This document shows positions 12,433 through 24,555 of a DNA stretch of 64,000 nt, one piece after another. Source of the DNA: Polyodon spathula (taxonomy: Eukaryota > Chordata > Actinopteri > Acipenseriformes > Polyodontidae); contig NC_054537.1 in NCBI RefSeq assembly GCF_017654505.1, forward strand, positions 62,927,145 to 62,991,144. The letters are read 5' to 3'. The notes under the pieces are model-generated. The model saw only the letters and a list, made by a program, of their open reading frames with translations, was not told the origin of the DNA and searched no databases. Positions within the stretch are counted from its first letter, which is position 1; each line of letters starts with the position of its first letter. The position numbers and the translations under genes were made by a program.

Positions 12433-12700
12433 CCCATGATACTTTAAAAAAGAAATGAGGTAATATTCATATTTGGACTCCTATGCCTAATATAAACAGA
12501 TTTCCTGCTGAAATGTTTCAGAATATATGGCCTCAGTGAGAAGTCGTGCAGACATTTGTTCAAAGCTCTAGGTTGTTCACTCATATGCCACATAAAGATT
12601 TACGTTTTAGAAATAGTTTTATTGATCATCCCATTTCTACACTGCTTTTAGCACTCTCGAGACAGTTGTACATAACGGATCTTTGCACTATCACCCCCCC

Positions 12701-12732
12701 GCTCATTTACAGGGGGGATACTGTAAATGAGC
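12701..12732. repeat. Short perfect hairpin
   Basis: GCTCATTTACAG at 12701-12712 and its exact complement CTGTAAATGAGC at 12721-12732 enclose an 8-base loop. A C-run sits just before the left arm and a G-run in the loop. Function unknown. Confidence 0.8.
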
Positions 12733-13563
12733 AGACAGATCCTGGAGAAGCAGAATGTGCCTGAATAAGTAAAGGCTTTCTCAGAGTGAAGACACTGCAT
12801 GCATTAGGCGGGAGCCTTTGGCCAGCATTCTGCACAAGACTGCTTCATCAGGGTCAAAGAGCAAAGCAGTACTACGAGACGATGATGACATCTGTCTTCC
12901 AGACATCTTCAGGTTGGCTCTGTCTGGCTGCTGTGCCAGTTAAAGGGGCAAATTCTCTCATGTTATTTTTTTTTTGAGGGGGGGGGATCCTTTAAATGCA
13001 GAAATGCCCACTGTTGCACCAGTGCAATAATGCAGTGCTTTCTAGTTTTCTGCAGTGTGTTGGGTTCACCTCAAAGGATATGTTTGCACACTGTATTTGT
13101 TACATTGTGGGCAGGTGGACATATCTGCTACAGTACCATTTTATTTTGTTTCAGGATTGTAAATGCAGTATATATGTTCACCAAGGGGTTTTAAATTGGG
13201 CATTACTGGTTTGAATGCAGATTGAAAGAGCATTCATCCTCACAACATGTTGGTCTGAATGCAAGGGCATTTTGAAGATAATGCTATGATGAATTTTACT
13301 CTAAAGACAAGTGAACGTTGTACATTATGCTGGAGTGAATAACAGGCTGCCATACATAATGATATGAAATGGCCACTACGTATGGTAATAAGCAATGAAC
13401 AATTTACCCAAGTACTCTAACTTACCCCTATTATCTAAAATAGAATTAAACAAACAGCTCAACTCTATAACAAACTACCAGCCAGACTTACCTCCTTACT
13501 GTACACTACAAGCTCATTTACATTACAATTAATACACACCTGAGAAAGAATAAACTGTGACCT

Positions 13564-14197
13564 TGTGATAGGGACAGAAAGACTCGATGTTGTAAATCTC
13601 CCTCCCAACGAGAAAGGGAGCTGTGTAAGGACGGTGGTATGCTGCCTCCTACAGGGACTGCCTTGATGGTAGGTGGAAACCGGAAGGTGACTATATTAGG
13701 AGTGGCACATAGTTGCAAGTACCCGGAACGACTCCATTGGAGAAACCATGGCGACGGGTTGTTTGGAGGGAGGAGTGCATGGGTACAAAAGGGAAGCAGC
13801 TACATCAGTATTTTGACTTGCACTGAAACGTAAACTGATGGCCTGAGCTGTGTTTTGTTATTTTTGTTAAGTGTTTGTTTTTGTCTTTTGCAGAGGAGGA
13901 GTGAGAGTGAGGGGCCGTGGCGGGGGAGCCAGTCCGCACCTCACCGAGCACTTCCCTCACTGCATAGCAACAGCGCGCACCATAGACCCGACTTTTGGAG
14001 AGCACAGTTTCGTCTATTGGGGACTTACAATTGTTTGTTTTAGTTTTAGCATGAAACGCTCGCCGTGTACCCCCCGATACCATTGCAGGTAGAGGGACGG
14101 CTCTTTCTGTTTTATTTAATAAAACACAGACTTTTTTTTGAAGAAACACTGTTTGGATTGCATTGTTTTCTGCACTACACCACTCACACCTGTCACA
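13564..14197 (+). mobile_element. Solo LTR, family 2
   Basis: 634 bp from TGTGATAGGGACAG to CACCTGTCACA. The ends are an inverted repeat (TGTGATAGG against TGTGACAGG) with TG...CA termini. They are flanked on both sides by GACCT (13559-13563 and 14198-14202), a perfect 5-bp target duplication. An AATAAA signal lies at 14118 and a TATA-like CTATATTAGG near 13690, so the LTR reads on the plus strand. It does not resemble the family at 5079 and 11065. No gag, pol or primer-binding site adjoins it. Open frames of up to 114 codons inside it are chance. Confidence 0.8.
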
Positions 14198-14433
14198 GAC
14201 CTACACCAAAAATAAGGGGAACCACTTACCCCTGACCACTGCTTTCACATAGTGACTAAATAAAGCAGCTCTCAATTAGAAAATATCAGATCCACCTCTC
14301 ACTGTGACCTTTCACTTCAAAATACCAATACCCACCCACTCCCCACCCCTCCCAGCTAACTTTTAATGGCATTTGACATGATTGGAAATCTACTTTAAAT
14401 CCCATTCTCCATCACTATCCAAAGTTCATAAAT

Positions 14434-14550
14434 ACAGCTAACCCTCCCACTGCTTACATGCACTACATCTACTGGTATACACAGCTAGCCCTTCCACTGC
14501 ACACTTACATGCATTACATCTACTGGTATATATAGCTAACCCTTCCAATG
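14434..14550. repeat. Short tandem repeat, unit about 47-51 bp
   Basis: Two and a half units beginning (A)TAGCTAACCCTTCCA-like. Unit 1 is 14434-14480, unit 2 is 14481-14531 with a 4-base insertion, and unit 3 is partial to 14550. Units share the segment ACATCTACTGGTATA. Confidence 0.85.
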
Positions 14551-16007
14551 AAAGATTTCAAAAGGCCGATAATAAAAAGTGCAGCATGCTTTTTATTTAA
14601 TTGTAGGTAATTTGTATGGGAGTCCAGCTTTAAGACAGATGTCCAGAATTTTTACTGATGATCATCAATGGACTTAAACTGCAAGCAGCATTTATGGTAA
14701 TATTCACATGTTTGTTTAATCTGCAGAAGCTGCTGATAAAATTATAGTTAAGTAAAGCACAATTAATTTGCAAATGTACAATGGTAAACATTTACAATAT
14801 ATTACTTAAATGTATTCTGCTATTACTGAAATATGTATTTGATGTCACCTATTAAACTGTCTGTAAGGAAGTTGGTCTTGTACTGTACAGTTCCTGTCAA
14901 GTAATTAGCCTACTGCAAGATGTTCCTGGCCAGAACAATGTCAAGGTTTTTCAGCTTTTCAGAAAGACTTCACATGTAGTAACTATTTATTTAATTACCC
15001 CTGACGCAGTAGGCGATGAAACAATTATGTTTCTGCACGATACATTTTAAAAACATTAAATCTGTAGCAACTTCAACTTAACTTAGGTGGATCCCTTGAA
15101 CCAAACCACCATTTGTTTCAAAAAGTCCTCTCTCAGTATTAGAGGATATTGCAAGGAGTAGTGAAACAGGTTACAAAGAACATGCATTTAATTCTGAGGG
15201 TTTTGAGCTAGACACAATATCATTGAATTCACTGAATGTGTCATGTAACAAGTGATTCGGATTGCAAGGGAAATAGGCAATTACTCTTTGCAGAAGAATT
15301 ATAGGACTGTTGATGGCTTGTCAGCTCCTATGCATTGCCATCTACACCGTAGAGGCAGCAATTTTATTATTCTGATGTCTAAATTCAGTCCTAATACCCC
15401 TTATTAAGTGATGGGGAGACAGCAGAGGCTGAAATTTGATTAGCTGCATATAGATTTAACTTGACTGAGCATCTACCCTGTGAAATTTCATGAATATGTA
15501 ACTCATACTATACAATTCATGAGCAAAGCTTTCTATGCCTTCTGCACACAATTGCAGACAGCATGCTCCTTCTCCCTTCTTGAAGATGGAACTAATTAAC
15601 ATTACTGCAGGTAATGTGGTTTTCCAACTGACTTGATGCACTCCAAAGCTACAAATAATTGCTTCTAATTTAGACCTGAACTCTCCACACTTTTTTTTTT
15701 GATGGCACAATTAGCAGTTGAGACTAACCAGACCTGTCCCTCTGTTTTGAGATCCACTGTTTTGACACTGTTGTCTCAGGCTGTACTAGCTTTATGTTCC
15801 AAACCCAATTAGAAGACAAAAAACCATCAAGAAACGTTATTATGACCATCTTCAACAAGTAAATGAAATGAAACTACAAACATTTAGTCTCTCACTGTAT
15901 TTTATGTTGAAATGATTTTTGGTTCATTTTTTTTACATCTCTGGTTCTCCACCCCCAAATGATAGTGTACACACCTTTAAATGGTCCCATATATACAAAT
16001 CTATATG

Positions 16008-17010
16008 TAGTTGCAGAAAAAAAAAGTATTGACACCCTACAACATAATATAATTCAACAAAACATGTTAATATAAGCATTTAGTGAACATTAACCACTAA
16101 TTAATATGACAAAGACCAAAATACACAATTTCTGGTAGTTTAACAAACAATATTTATAAGAAAACAAAAGTACTTAAGCAATTTCAAAGATCTGTTCATG
16201 ACAAAAATATTGGCAGCTTTACATTCAAAGTCTGTAAATTATAAATTCAATAGCCAGAAAAAGAGATAATTAGTTCCAACATCTGTTGAAGAAGAATGTT
16301 TTGGCAACAGAGCAGATGATGGTCAAGACAAAGGAGTTGGATTTCCGTTTGAGAAAAACGCTCGTAGCAAACTACAACAAAGGGAATGGCAACATAACAG
16401 TATCAAAGAAATACAGAATACCAAAATACACAATCAGAGCAAATTCAACTGAAACGCATGAAAGAAGTGCGATGTCAAAATAAAATTACAGGTACAGCAG
16501 GTAGGAGAATCGTCCGAGCAGCTAAAAATGTTTTCAAGATTAGCAGCCAAGGATTAAATAAAGGATTTAAAAGCATCAGGAATAGTAGTACACGAAAGAA
16601 CTGTATAAAATCACTTGAAGAGCTGTATGCACGTAAACCTTGCTGCAAACCACTTTTAAAAGTAAATTCATAATTCAAACCCTCTAGAATTTGTCAAGAA
16701 ATACAAACAGCAATCTGAAGCAGTCAACAAAATTATGTGGTCCAATGAGACTAAAATATAACTTTACCCCAAAAATGGGCAACAGTATATTTGGAGGAAA
16801 AAAGGGAAAGCCTTGTACCTACAGTTAAACATGGATGTGGTTCGATCATGGTATGGGCATGTTTTAGCAGTTGAGGGACTTGAGGCATTCATATGATTGA
16901 AGCGCGAATTAATGCAGCTATGTATCAAAACATTCTGGAGGATTGATTTGGAACAGTGATTAAACACACTGTGAACAATACCATTCAAGGTCCTTTACAA
17001 GATTAATCAA
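16008..17010 (+). pseudogene. Decayed Tc1/mariner transposon
   Basis: A 5' end resembling a Tc1-type inverted repeat (GTTGCAG, A-run, GTATTGACACCC) lies at 16008-16040. It is followed by transposase remnants on the plus strand. Near 16320 the reading resembles a helix-turn-helix start (TVSKKYRIPKYTIRA). Near 16490 it gives ITGTAGRRIVRAAK, then a catalytic-domain start around 16738 (WSNETKI, normally WSDETK), then VKHG-like and VWG-like residues near 16825-16860. The first catalytic Asp is replaced by Asn. There are many frameshifts and stops. No matching 3' inverted repeat was found. This is much older than the Tc1 copy at 37332. Confidence 0.75.
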
Positions 17011-17572
17011 CTCATATTGACCAATCAGGCTATGGCAATCTCCGATCCATCTTCTAATGTACATTAGAATGCATTTCTCATTATGCTACTTAAGCAATTC
17101 TCACAATAAGCTATTAGAACCTCGCCAATTAAAATCTTATAGAAGAAACTCAAGGTTGGTCTGCTTTACTTGAATGTTCTAGGATTGTTGTTTTTTATTT
17201 TTTATTTGATAATTAATTATTTAAACATGAAGTTGAAAATGTTTGCATTTCCTGCTCATTCATGTTTATTTAACGCACCTCGGAAGAATATGTCCTATGT
17301 TAAGACACAACACAGAGGACCTTCCTGAGGGAACACATCAGAGTTCTAGCTGTATTATTGGAAAAGTACCATAGACAAACCTTCACATATGAACAAAGAA
17401 AATTTGCACTGCTAGATTGTGAAGGTAGCCCTGGTATGTTGGTAACTAATGGCAGATGATCCTTTACTAAAAACATTTTTCCACTTAGGTGAAAATGTTG
17501 AATCTTACTTGAAACATATATGCTTATCACTTTATATATAGTTATATATCACTATATATGATATATAGAACA

Positions 17573-17612
17573 ACGTATATATATATATATTCATATATAT
17601 ATATATATATAT
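17573..17612. repeat. TA-rich microsatellite
   Basis: Interrupted TA units (CGTATATAT..., CATATATAT...). Confidence 0.9.
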
Positions 17613-18651
17613 TATGTGATGCTATTTTCTGTTTTCTTTTTGAACAATGTTTATGTATCTGTACATAAAACTCTGGTATTATGATTATGTGATTACTGTT
17701 TATTTGTCATAAAGTTTCAAATGTCTGGAAATAATCATGGTGTGCCTCTACAGTGGTTGTAATTGGTATTTCTTTACCTTTAAAAAATATGATATCTGGT
17801 ACCACAGATGTCATACTATGTTTGCAAACTTAGCTATTAGGTTGCATTTCCTTGGTCAAATGCAGAGTAAAGTTGTCTCCATGCCTTCTTTCATGTAGTA
17901 AAACATCTGTTTCTTTCAAAACTGCACATACAGTATGAGTAATGAAAGTGCACAGCAGGTCATGTTTGTGGATTATTTTCTTAGATACAACACTTAATAT
18001 AATTAGGCTAGGAAAAATGGGGACACAAAAATGACACCTGGTTATGCTGTAGACAGTATGGGTTTCTGAGTCTGGCCTACAAGCACAGTGTGCTGTAGCA
18101 GGTTTTAAAATACAGTTGCAAAGGCCCGACTTAGAACATTACTGGATTAAAACATTGATAGATTTACAAACTGGCACAACTGCAAGCCCCCAGATAAGTC
18201 TAACAGAGTCGTAACATCTCACCTTAACATTTATCCAATTTGTTACATTCAGTAAACACGCAGCTCGTTCACAGTAATATTGGTGCTCGGCGGTGTCAGC
18301 CTTAACCTTTCAGATTCCCTTTGCAGAAAACTCGTTAGGCTTATGCAAATGAGCCCGTCTCATGCCTCCTACAGCCGGTTATTAATTAACCCCTTCAAAA
18401 AATGGAAATCCTTAAAATCGCAGATAGATGTGTGAAATCTGACTCTCCCAATGGCGTAAAATGTGGCAAGCTACAGCTGCTGTGTTTTGGTCATGCTGCA
18501 GTATTTTTTGGTACTCCCCTTTTCTGTTGCTAACAAAACCCCAAACCATTTAAAATAAGTCCTAGTACCTGTTTCAGAAATGCTTTTCTTCAAAAAAAGA
18601 CTTTCTTTTTCAAAGCATATATAATATTTCACTCTGACATCATGTTGTTTG

Positions 18652-18656
18652 TACAC

Positions 18657-18691
<35 letters not shown>

Positions 18692-18698
18692 CACACAT

Positions 18699-18763
<65 letters not shown>

Positions 18764-18780
18764 ATATATATATAATATAT
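18652..18780. repeat. Compound microsatellite (CA)n(TA)n
   Basis: CA units with few interruptions to about 18710, then TA to 18780. Open frames on both strands here are products of the repeat. Confidence 0.97.
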
Positions 18781-19417
18781 AAAAATGTACAATACAAAAA
18801 ATACCAATGTCACTGCAGCACTTTAGAGAATGGGTAAGGGCAATAATTCATCTGATTCACACATGTGTTGTCATAATAGCCAGAAGCTTGGGGAAATTAC
18901 ATTAAATATTTATAACATAATTATCTGGCTAAATAATGACATGGTTAAGAAAAAAAAAGAAATTAAAAAACAAAGCAAAAAAGCAACATTTTACATGCAG
19001 TGTGTAAGGCTGGGGCAATGCCTAATTTTTTACTATCCATCTCCAAAAAAGCAGATGCATTGATTTATCAACGTTATGAAAGGGTAAAAAAAACAAAAAA
19101 AAAACATGCAGTAATACACGTGGAGCTGCCGCATATTTAGGACTGCAACCCCGTTCACATTTGCGGTTTAAAATGCCTTTGCGCATTCACATATGTGACT
19201 GAAAAGCAGGCCTAAATTTTGGTGAACCGTTTGTTTTTTTATGGAACAATAGCCTGCACTCAGAATGGAAGAGCTACTGGAATATACAGTAATCCTTGAT
19301 TTGTAGCAGATGTTTCTTATTAATAATATGTTTTCAATGCAACACAGTAGCAATTGTATGGTATATATTTAAAAAAACAAAAAAACATATTGACTATTTT
19401 GACTTAATGTTATGGTG

Positions 19418-20480
19418 TGTAACGGGATGACAGTCCGAGCTTAACCCCACCCACAATCACATTATTCTCAGTTACACAGAGGTAATTAGAATGCAGGAAA
19501 CAGCAACTTGCTGGTGTTTACAGGTATAAATATTTATTTTTGTAACGGACATTTCTAAGATTGCAAATGACTATCAGGTTGCATGTACAATGACTGACAT
19601 TATAGTAATACTGCTCCCTCCTAAGGAAAGACACAACATTAAATACATTATTTAATGTTAAACCTATTAAATATGGTTCGGGGGGTGGAGGCTGGGCTCC
19701 ACCCTATCCTTTCATCTCCTATCATCAATCAAATCTACTTCCTATTTAAACCATTAGTCACACCCTATACTTCCATCTTGTGTTTTTTCGTTTTGGTTGT
19801 GAATCTAAGTGGATAGCAAAACCCCCAGCAATCTCTTTCAGAGTAAAGATAAAAGAAAAATCAAGCATGGAGTACTTTGAACCAATGGAAGGACTGGCAA
19901 GGACTTGTTTACAGTACAAAGGAATGCCTATACATCGTGTTATTTAAACTCAAAACAAGAATTTTCCTTCTCTGGACTTGCTCTTTCTTCAAAACATCTC
20001 ATCGCTCTCAACAACTCCGAAGTTCTTCAACGAAAAGGCAATGATGTAATCTTCAAAGCTGTCCTGGAGAAGATGGGCTCCCTCTGGAACGACGAAAGCG
20101 TTTGCCTACAGCCTTCACAGAGATACTGCACTGCAGCACAGCTAACTTCTACAGGAGAGGACGACCGTATTAAGATGACTTTGTTTTAAACATCACACCA
20201 ATATCGCACCAACTTATATTGTGTGTTTACAATTAACTGAACTGAAGCCATGCTATTAAAATAGTCAAAATACAATATGTGCATCTACATGCTGAACATT
20301 GTGCATGCATACTTAGCCATTTGGAAGCTAGCGCATGTATATGTAATGCGTGTTGAACCAAACAATGCATGATGAACTATTAAGACTGCTTCACTAATGC
20401 AGACCTGTATGACCAGAGAGCACATCAAGGATTCACTAGGAACATTAAACAATGCGAGGACACAGTTGTGACATAAATCC
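19418..20480 (+). other. Unclassified repeat-like segment with promoter features
   Basis: Near 19421 the sequence TGTAACGGGATGACAG followed by GGTATAAATATT (about 19520) looks like the start of an LTR, but no 3' end was found. From 19678 a GC-rich stretch (GGGGGGTGGAGGCTGGGC) leads to CTATTTAAACC, a possible TATA box, and then to a 94-codon open frame at 19905-20189. I do not recognise the predicted peptide. It could be an untranslated leader of an LTR or DIRS-type element. Confidence that it is repetitive is moderate. Confidence in any class is low. Confidence 0.3.
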
Positions 20481-20529
20481 TAGCTATACAATGTAAATAT
20501 GCACGACAAAGAAAGACATTTGTAAAAGT

Positions 20530-21260
20530 ATGTTTTTAGCCTTGACTTGAAAACTGTAACAGTCCCAGCTTCCCTGACAAATAAAGGCAGAGCATTCCAT
20601 AATTTAGGGGCTCTACAAGAAAAAGCCCTACTTCCCGTATTGCCTTTGTTGCTAGTAGCAATAACCAGCAGCCCTACATCCTGTAATCTCAGAATGTGGA
20701 TTGGAAGATACAGGGTTATTAACCTGCAAATAACCAGGTGCTAATCCATTTAGGGCCTTGTAAATTAATAGCAAAATGTTAATCAATTCTATACTGCACA
20801 AGGAGCCAGTGTAAAGAGGCCAAAACAGGGTAATATGTTCACTTTTCATGGTTTTAGTCCCTATTCTAGCAGTGGTATTCTGAACAAGCTGCAAGTTAGA
20901 TATAAGAGCATTACAATAATCAATACTAGATGAAACAAAGGCATCCATTAATCTGTCGGCATCTAATATGGAAATAATTGGTCTAAGTCTGGCTATATTT
21001 CTCAAACAGTAAAAAGATACTTTAGTAAATTCCCTAATATGAGTCTCAAATCAAGATCAAAGGTGACTCCCAAACTCTTAATTTTTAGTTAAAATTTTAA
21101 CGAGAGACTGAAAGGGTCGAGCTCATGTAATCCCACAGATCCTTTTAGTTTGTTTTGTGATCCCACTAGCATAACTCTGTTTTATCTGAATTCAACATTA
21201 GAAAATGATGTGACATCCAATACTTGATGTGTGTAAGGCAGGTAGCTAATAATATCCAGG
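20530..21260 (-). pseudogene. L2-like LINE, 3' part of reverse transcriptase
   Basis: Minus-strand remnant. From about 21190 the frames give EVMLVGSQ-like and KSLGVTFD-like residues. Then come RNIARLRPIISILDADRLM, DAFVSSSIDYCNALIS, LQLVQNTTARI, HITLFWPLYTGSL and INILLLIYKALNGLAPGYL. The order of a thumb segment with DYCNALLSGL, LQLVQNAAAR, HITPVL and YKALNGLAP is typical of L2/CR1-group LINEs of fishes. Several residues and frames are broken. The catalytic YADD region lies upstream and is absent. A second L2-type element on the plus strand is at 57900-59398. Confidence 0.75.
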
Positions 21261-23043
21261 CAGAAGAAATTCCTGTCTTTAGGGACAAATATATGTTTCT
21301 TCTTCTTCATTGAGGGAAGCGCCCTAATCTAAATACAGCAATACACCATCATACAATATCAAATACACTTTGCTCAACAACATGCACGATACATAATAAA
21401 GCACTGCTCTATTAGCTCTGTAGCTATGCATATCGCTGCGTGCAAAATAAACAATGGTGGCTGAATATGCCAAGTCGCCAACACCATTATTGTTCATTAT
21501 TGAGATCCACAATCCTGCAGATTTTATATTTATCGCTTAGTTACTAAATAACAGGAAGAAAGGGTAATTGGGACAAGTTAAGCATAATTATGAATGCACT
21601 GCAGATCATATATTATGTGAAACAACATGACCGTTAACCCACTAGATTTTTTTATTTCATATTTTAATAATTAAAGTTATATGATGTGGAAATAATTACC
21701 ATTCAATACTGATCCACTGTCGTCTTGGGTAGCAGAGAATTCAGCTTTCTATTTACCTTTTGTGCACATCAGAATAGGAGAGTGTCTGCTAAGCTATGCA
21801 AACACATTGGTCATGTGATACAAAAGGCTGGCTCTAGTCTGCTTTGCGTTCATACATATGTAAAGATCTTGGATTGCAGGCCTTAGACCACACCGAAACA
21901 GCGGCCTAAATCTGGGCCGGCCCTGGGCTGCCTTTTCTTTTTTGGCGCAATCACATATGAGAAAAGGTGGCCCTGAGGCAGCCCTGGGAAAGTGTGAACT
22001 GGGTCGCTCTTCTTCATTTTTACTCTGGTGTAGTTCAGATGAATAAATACAGATTTTGTTTGAAGCGTTGCAGGGATCCACCTCATTAAAGGGTCACGCA
22101 GATTAGTTGTGTTACCGGAGAATCCCAAACATTACTTTCTTTACTTTCTTGCAGTCTTGCTTTAGAGAATAATTACCAAACATCGGAAGGCATTGCATTT
22201 GTAGCTTGGTCGATACAGTATTTGCACAACGCTCTTAACTTGCTCTGTTACTTTGAAGACTCCTGCACAGATGCAATCCCATCAGTAAACATCAGGGGCA
22301 GGGCAGGGGGATAAGGTGAGCTCAATCGCATACAGATTCAGTGAGTCAGACCTGAGGGGAGCAGAGAAGCTCTGCGATTAACGCCAAAAATAATTGCCGA
22401 TTACAAATGTATTAAAAAATTAAAAAAAACTTTCCTTTGTTTAAACCCTTTACACAAAAACGATGCACTTGACTATCGATAGTGGTCAAATGATAGAATG
22501 CATAGATAAATCGATGCATTGCCTCAGCCATTACAAATGTGTGCCTGCAACATCTAATAGCAATGAAAGGCTCTTTCTATGAGTTTCCAACAGGATGCTA
22601 GTCTTACTTTAAGAGACAGTGAGGAATGGAATGTTCTTTTGCACAATGTATATTTTGTACATCATTCATTTATAGTTATTTAAAACATATGTCAGTTAGG
22701 ACATATTGTGAGGTCAGAACATGGGGTCCTAATACACAGCTTCTACTGTAAATATGTATTCTTTCTTTTGCTGTTATGATGTTTCGTTGATTAATTTCAA
22801 AAGCTATGTTCTGAAATACCCTTTTCTGGATATCGCTTCTATGGCAATGTATCTTTAACACTAGAATTGCCACAGTAGTCATTTTGACGGTTTTCACTTT
22901 AAAAATTTAAAATCACTCTACATGTGTTAAAAGATCCGCGGTTGCCTCTTCTTGACTTTTCCTAAATACATACATTAAATACCCTAACGGCTTTTGAAAG
23001 TCAGAATTGCAAAAATAAAAATAAAAAAAAGTTATAAGCACTT

Positions 23044-23079
23044 CTACCTGGAACCGCCAAAAGTAGTCATTTTGACGGC
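23044..23079 (+). repeat. Second copy of the piggyBac left-end sequence
   Basis: CTACCTGGAACCGCCAAAAG followed by TAGTCATTTTGACGGC repeats the left terminal sequence 185 bp further in. It is either a subterminal repeat or a remnant of a nested copy. Confidence 0.6.
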
Positions 23080-23685
23080 TTGTTACAATACATGCATTTA
23101 TTGTCAATATAACCTACAATATGCTATTTTTTTATGTGTACAAGCCAGTTTGTTATCTCTACCTCCGCTGAGTTTACAGCAGTATGTATTTGAATAAAAT
23201 ATTGCTCTTGAAGTCTAAATATGAGTTATCCAAATCTCTATTTTAAACCTACCAGCCGTCTGGCTGTCTGTGGGTATATATAGTCTGCTTATAATATTAC
23301 TATTACAAGAATTTTTCAAGAAATCTTGATATTTTTGTGTTTTGATATGAGAGCAACTACAGATATTTTTGCCTTGCCTTGGAATGAACTAATTGAAAAA
23401 AAAGCATGACCTGTTTCAAGCAAAACATAAAACAATACATGGACAAGCAGCTGTTTCCGACAAAAGCACGGTGTCGCTGGACACAATGCATGTCAAACAA
23501 ACCTGTCAAATCTCGGTTCAAGTTTTGGCTGACGGCGGACCGTACCCCAACCTGTGCAAAGATGAAACTTGCCCAGCTGGTCAGAGACAATGTGGTACAC
23601 GGGCTGATATAACCCTGCTTAGGAAAAGGGATGAATGTTACCAATGACAATTTTTTTTATTCATTAAATTAGGAATATTAATCGT

Positions 23686-23747
23686 TGTGTGTGTGGGTGG
23701 GGTGGGGTGGGGTGGGGGTGGGGGGCGGGGGGGGGGGGGAGGGGGAC
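23686..23747 (+). repeat. G-rich (GGGGT)n tract inside the piggyBac remnant
   Basis: TG units pass into repeated GGGGT and then long G-runs to 23747. Well over four runs of four or more G lie on the plus strand, enough for a G-quadruplex. It interrupts the transposase between the GQR block and the LVGTINK block. Confidence 0.9.
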
Positions 23748-24249
23748 GGACAGCCTGGTTGGAACAATAAACAAAGCGAGAAGAGAGTTTCCATCAACTA
23801 CACAAAACTTAGTACTCCGTGAAAGCAATCACTGGTGTCGAGTTGCTTTATTTAACAACGTACTGGACATGGCAGCCATATATTCCTTTGTTTTGTACAA
23901 TGAATGCACAGGGGAAAATATCATCTTATGATGCTAGCCACGGAGCTTTAGCAGAAACATTTCGGTCAGAAAGCTGTAAAGCGGCAGGGAAACGCAACTC
24001 AACCTGGATACAGTGTGCATCAAGTGGCACAAGCAACAGAAAACAATACCAGATAACTAAATGCAATAAAAATAAAACGTCTCATATCTGTACCCAGTGT
24101 GAAAGAGCAATGTGTGGTACATGTACACGACAAGTTGAAAAGCGTTACATCTGTGTGGATTGTGCTAATATGGGGGCTACTTTGAAGTATGTTTCCCTGA
24201 ATGCGCATTCCCGTTATACAATGTGAACGGAGTTATTTTCTTTTTTATA

Positions 24250-24555
24250 AATAATGACTTCAATTTTACAATTGTGTATGTACATATAGCAGTTTACACC
24301 TATTTTCACAATACCTTCTTTTGAAATGTTTTTTACTATAGTTTTTCATTTCTTACGTCATGCATTATGCGCTAATTTGGAAAAAAATAACATGTTATTT
24401 CTGCAAATAATTACTTCGGTTTTACAATTTTGTATGTACATATAGCAGTTTATACCTGTTTACACAATATCTTCTTTTGAAATGTTTATTTTATTATAGT
24501 TTTTCATTTTTACGTCATGCATTATATGTGCTACTTTTAAAAATAAAGCCTTTTA
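24250..24555. repeat. Tandem duplication, unit about 155 bp, in the piggyBac 3' region
   Basis: The segment beginning ATAATGACTTCAATTTTACA near 24251 recurs as ATAATTACTTCGGTTTTACA near 24406. Long shared stretches include TATGTACATATAGCAGTTTA and TACGTCATGCATTAT. The two copies are diverged by point changes and small indels. Confidence 0.85.

Noticed and set aside
18471..18797. 108-codon minus-strand frame of YI and VC repeats
   Set aside because: Translation of the CA/TA microsatellite, as are similar frames at 34531-34780 and 59104-59387.
19140..22000. Shared GCGCA(A/T)TCACATATG phrase near 19180 and 21950 with nearby GTTCACA(C/T), like ends of a DNA transposon
   Set aside because: The match is only about 15 bases, and no ends or target duplication could be found.
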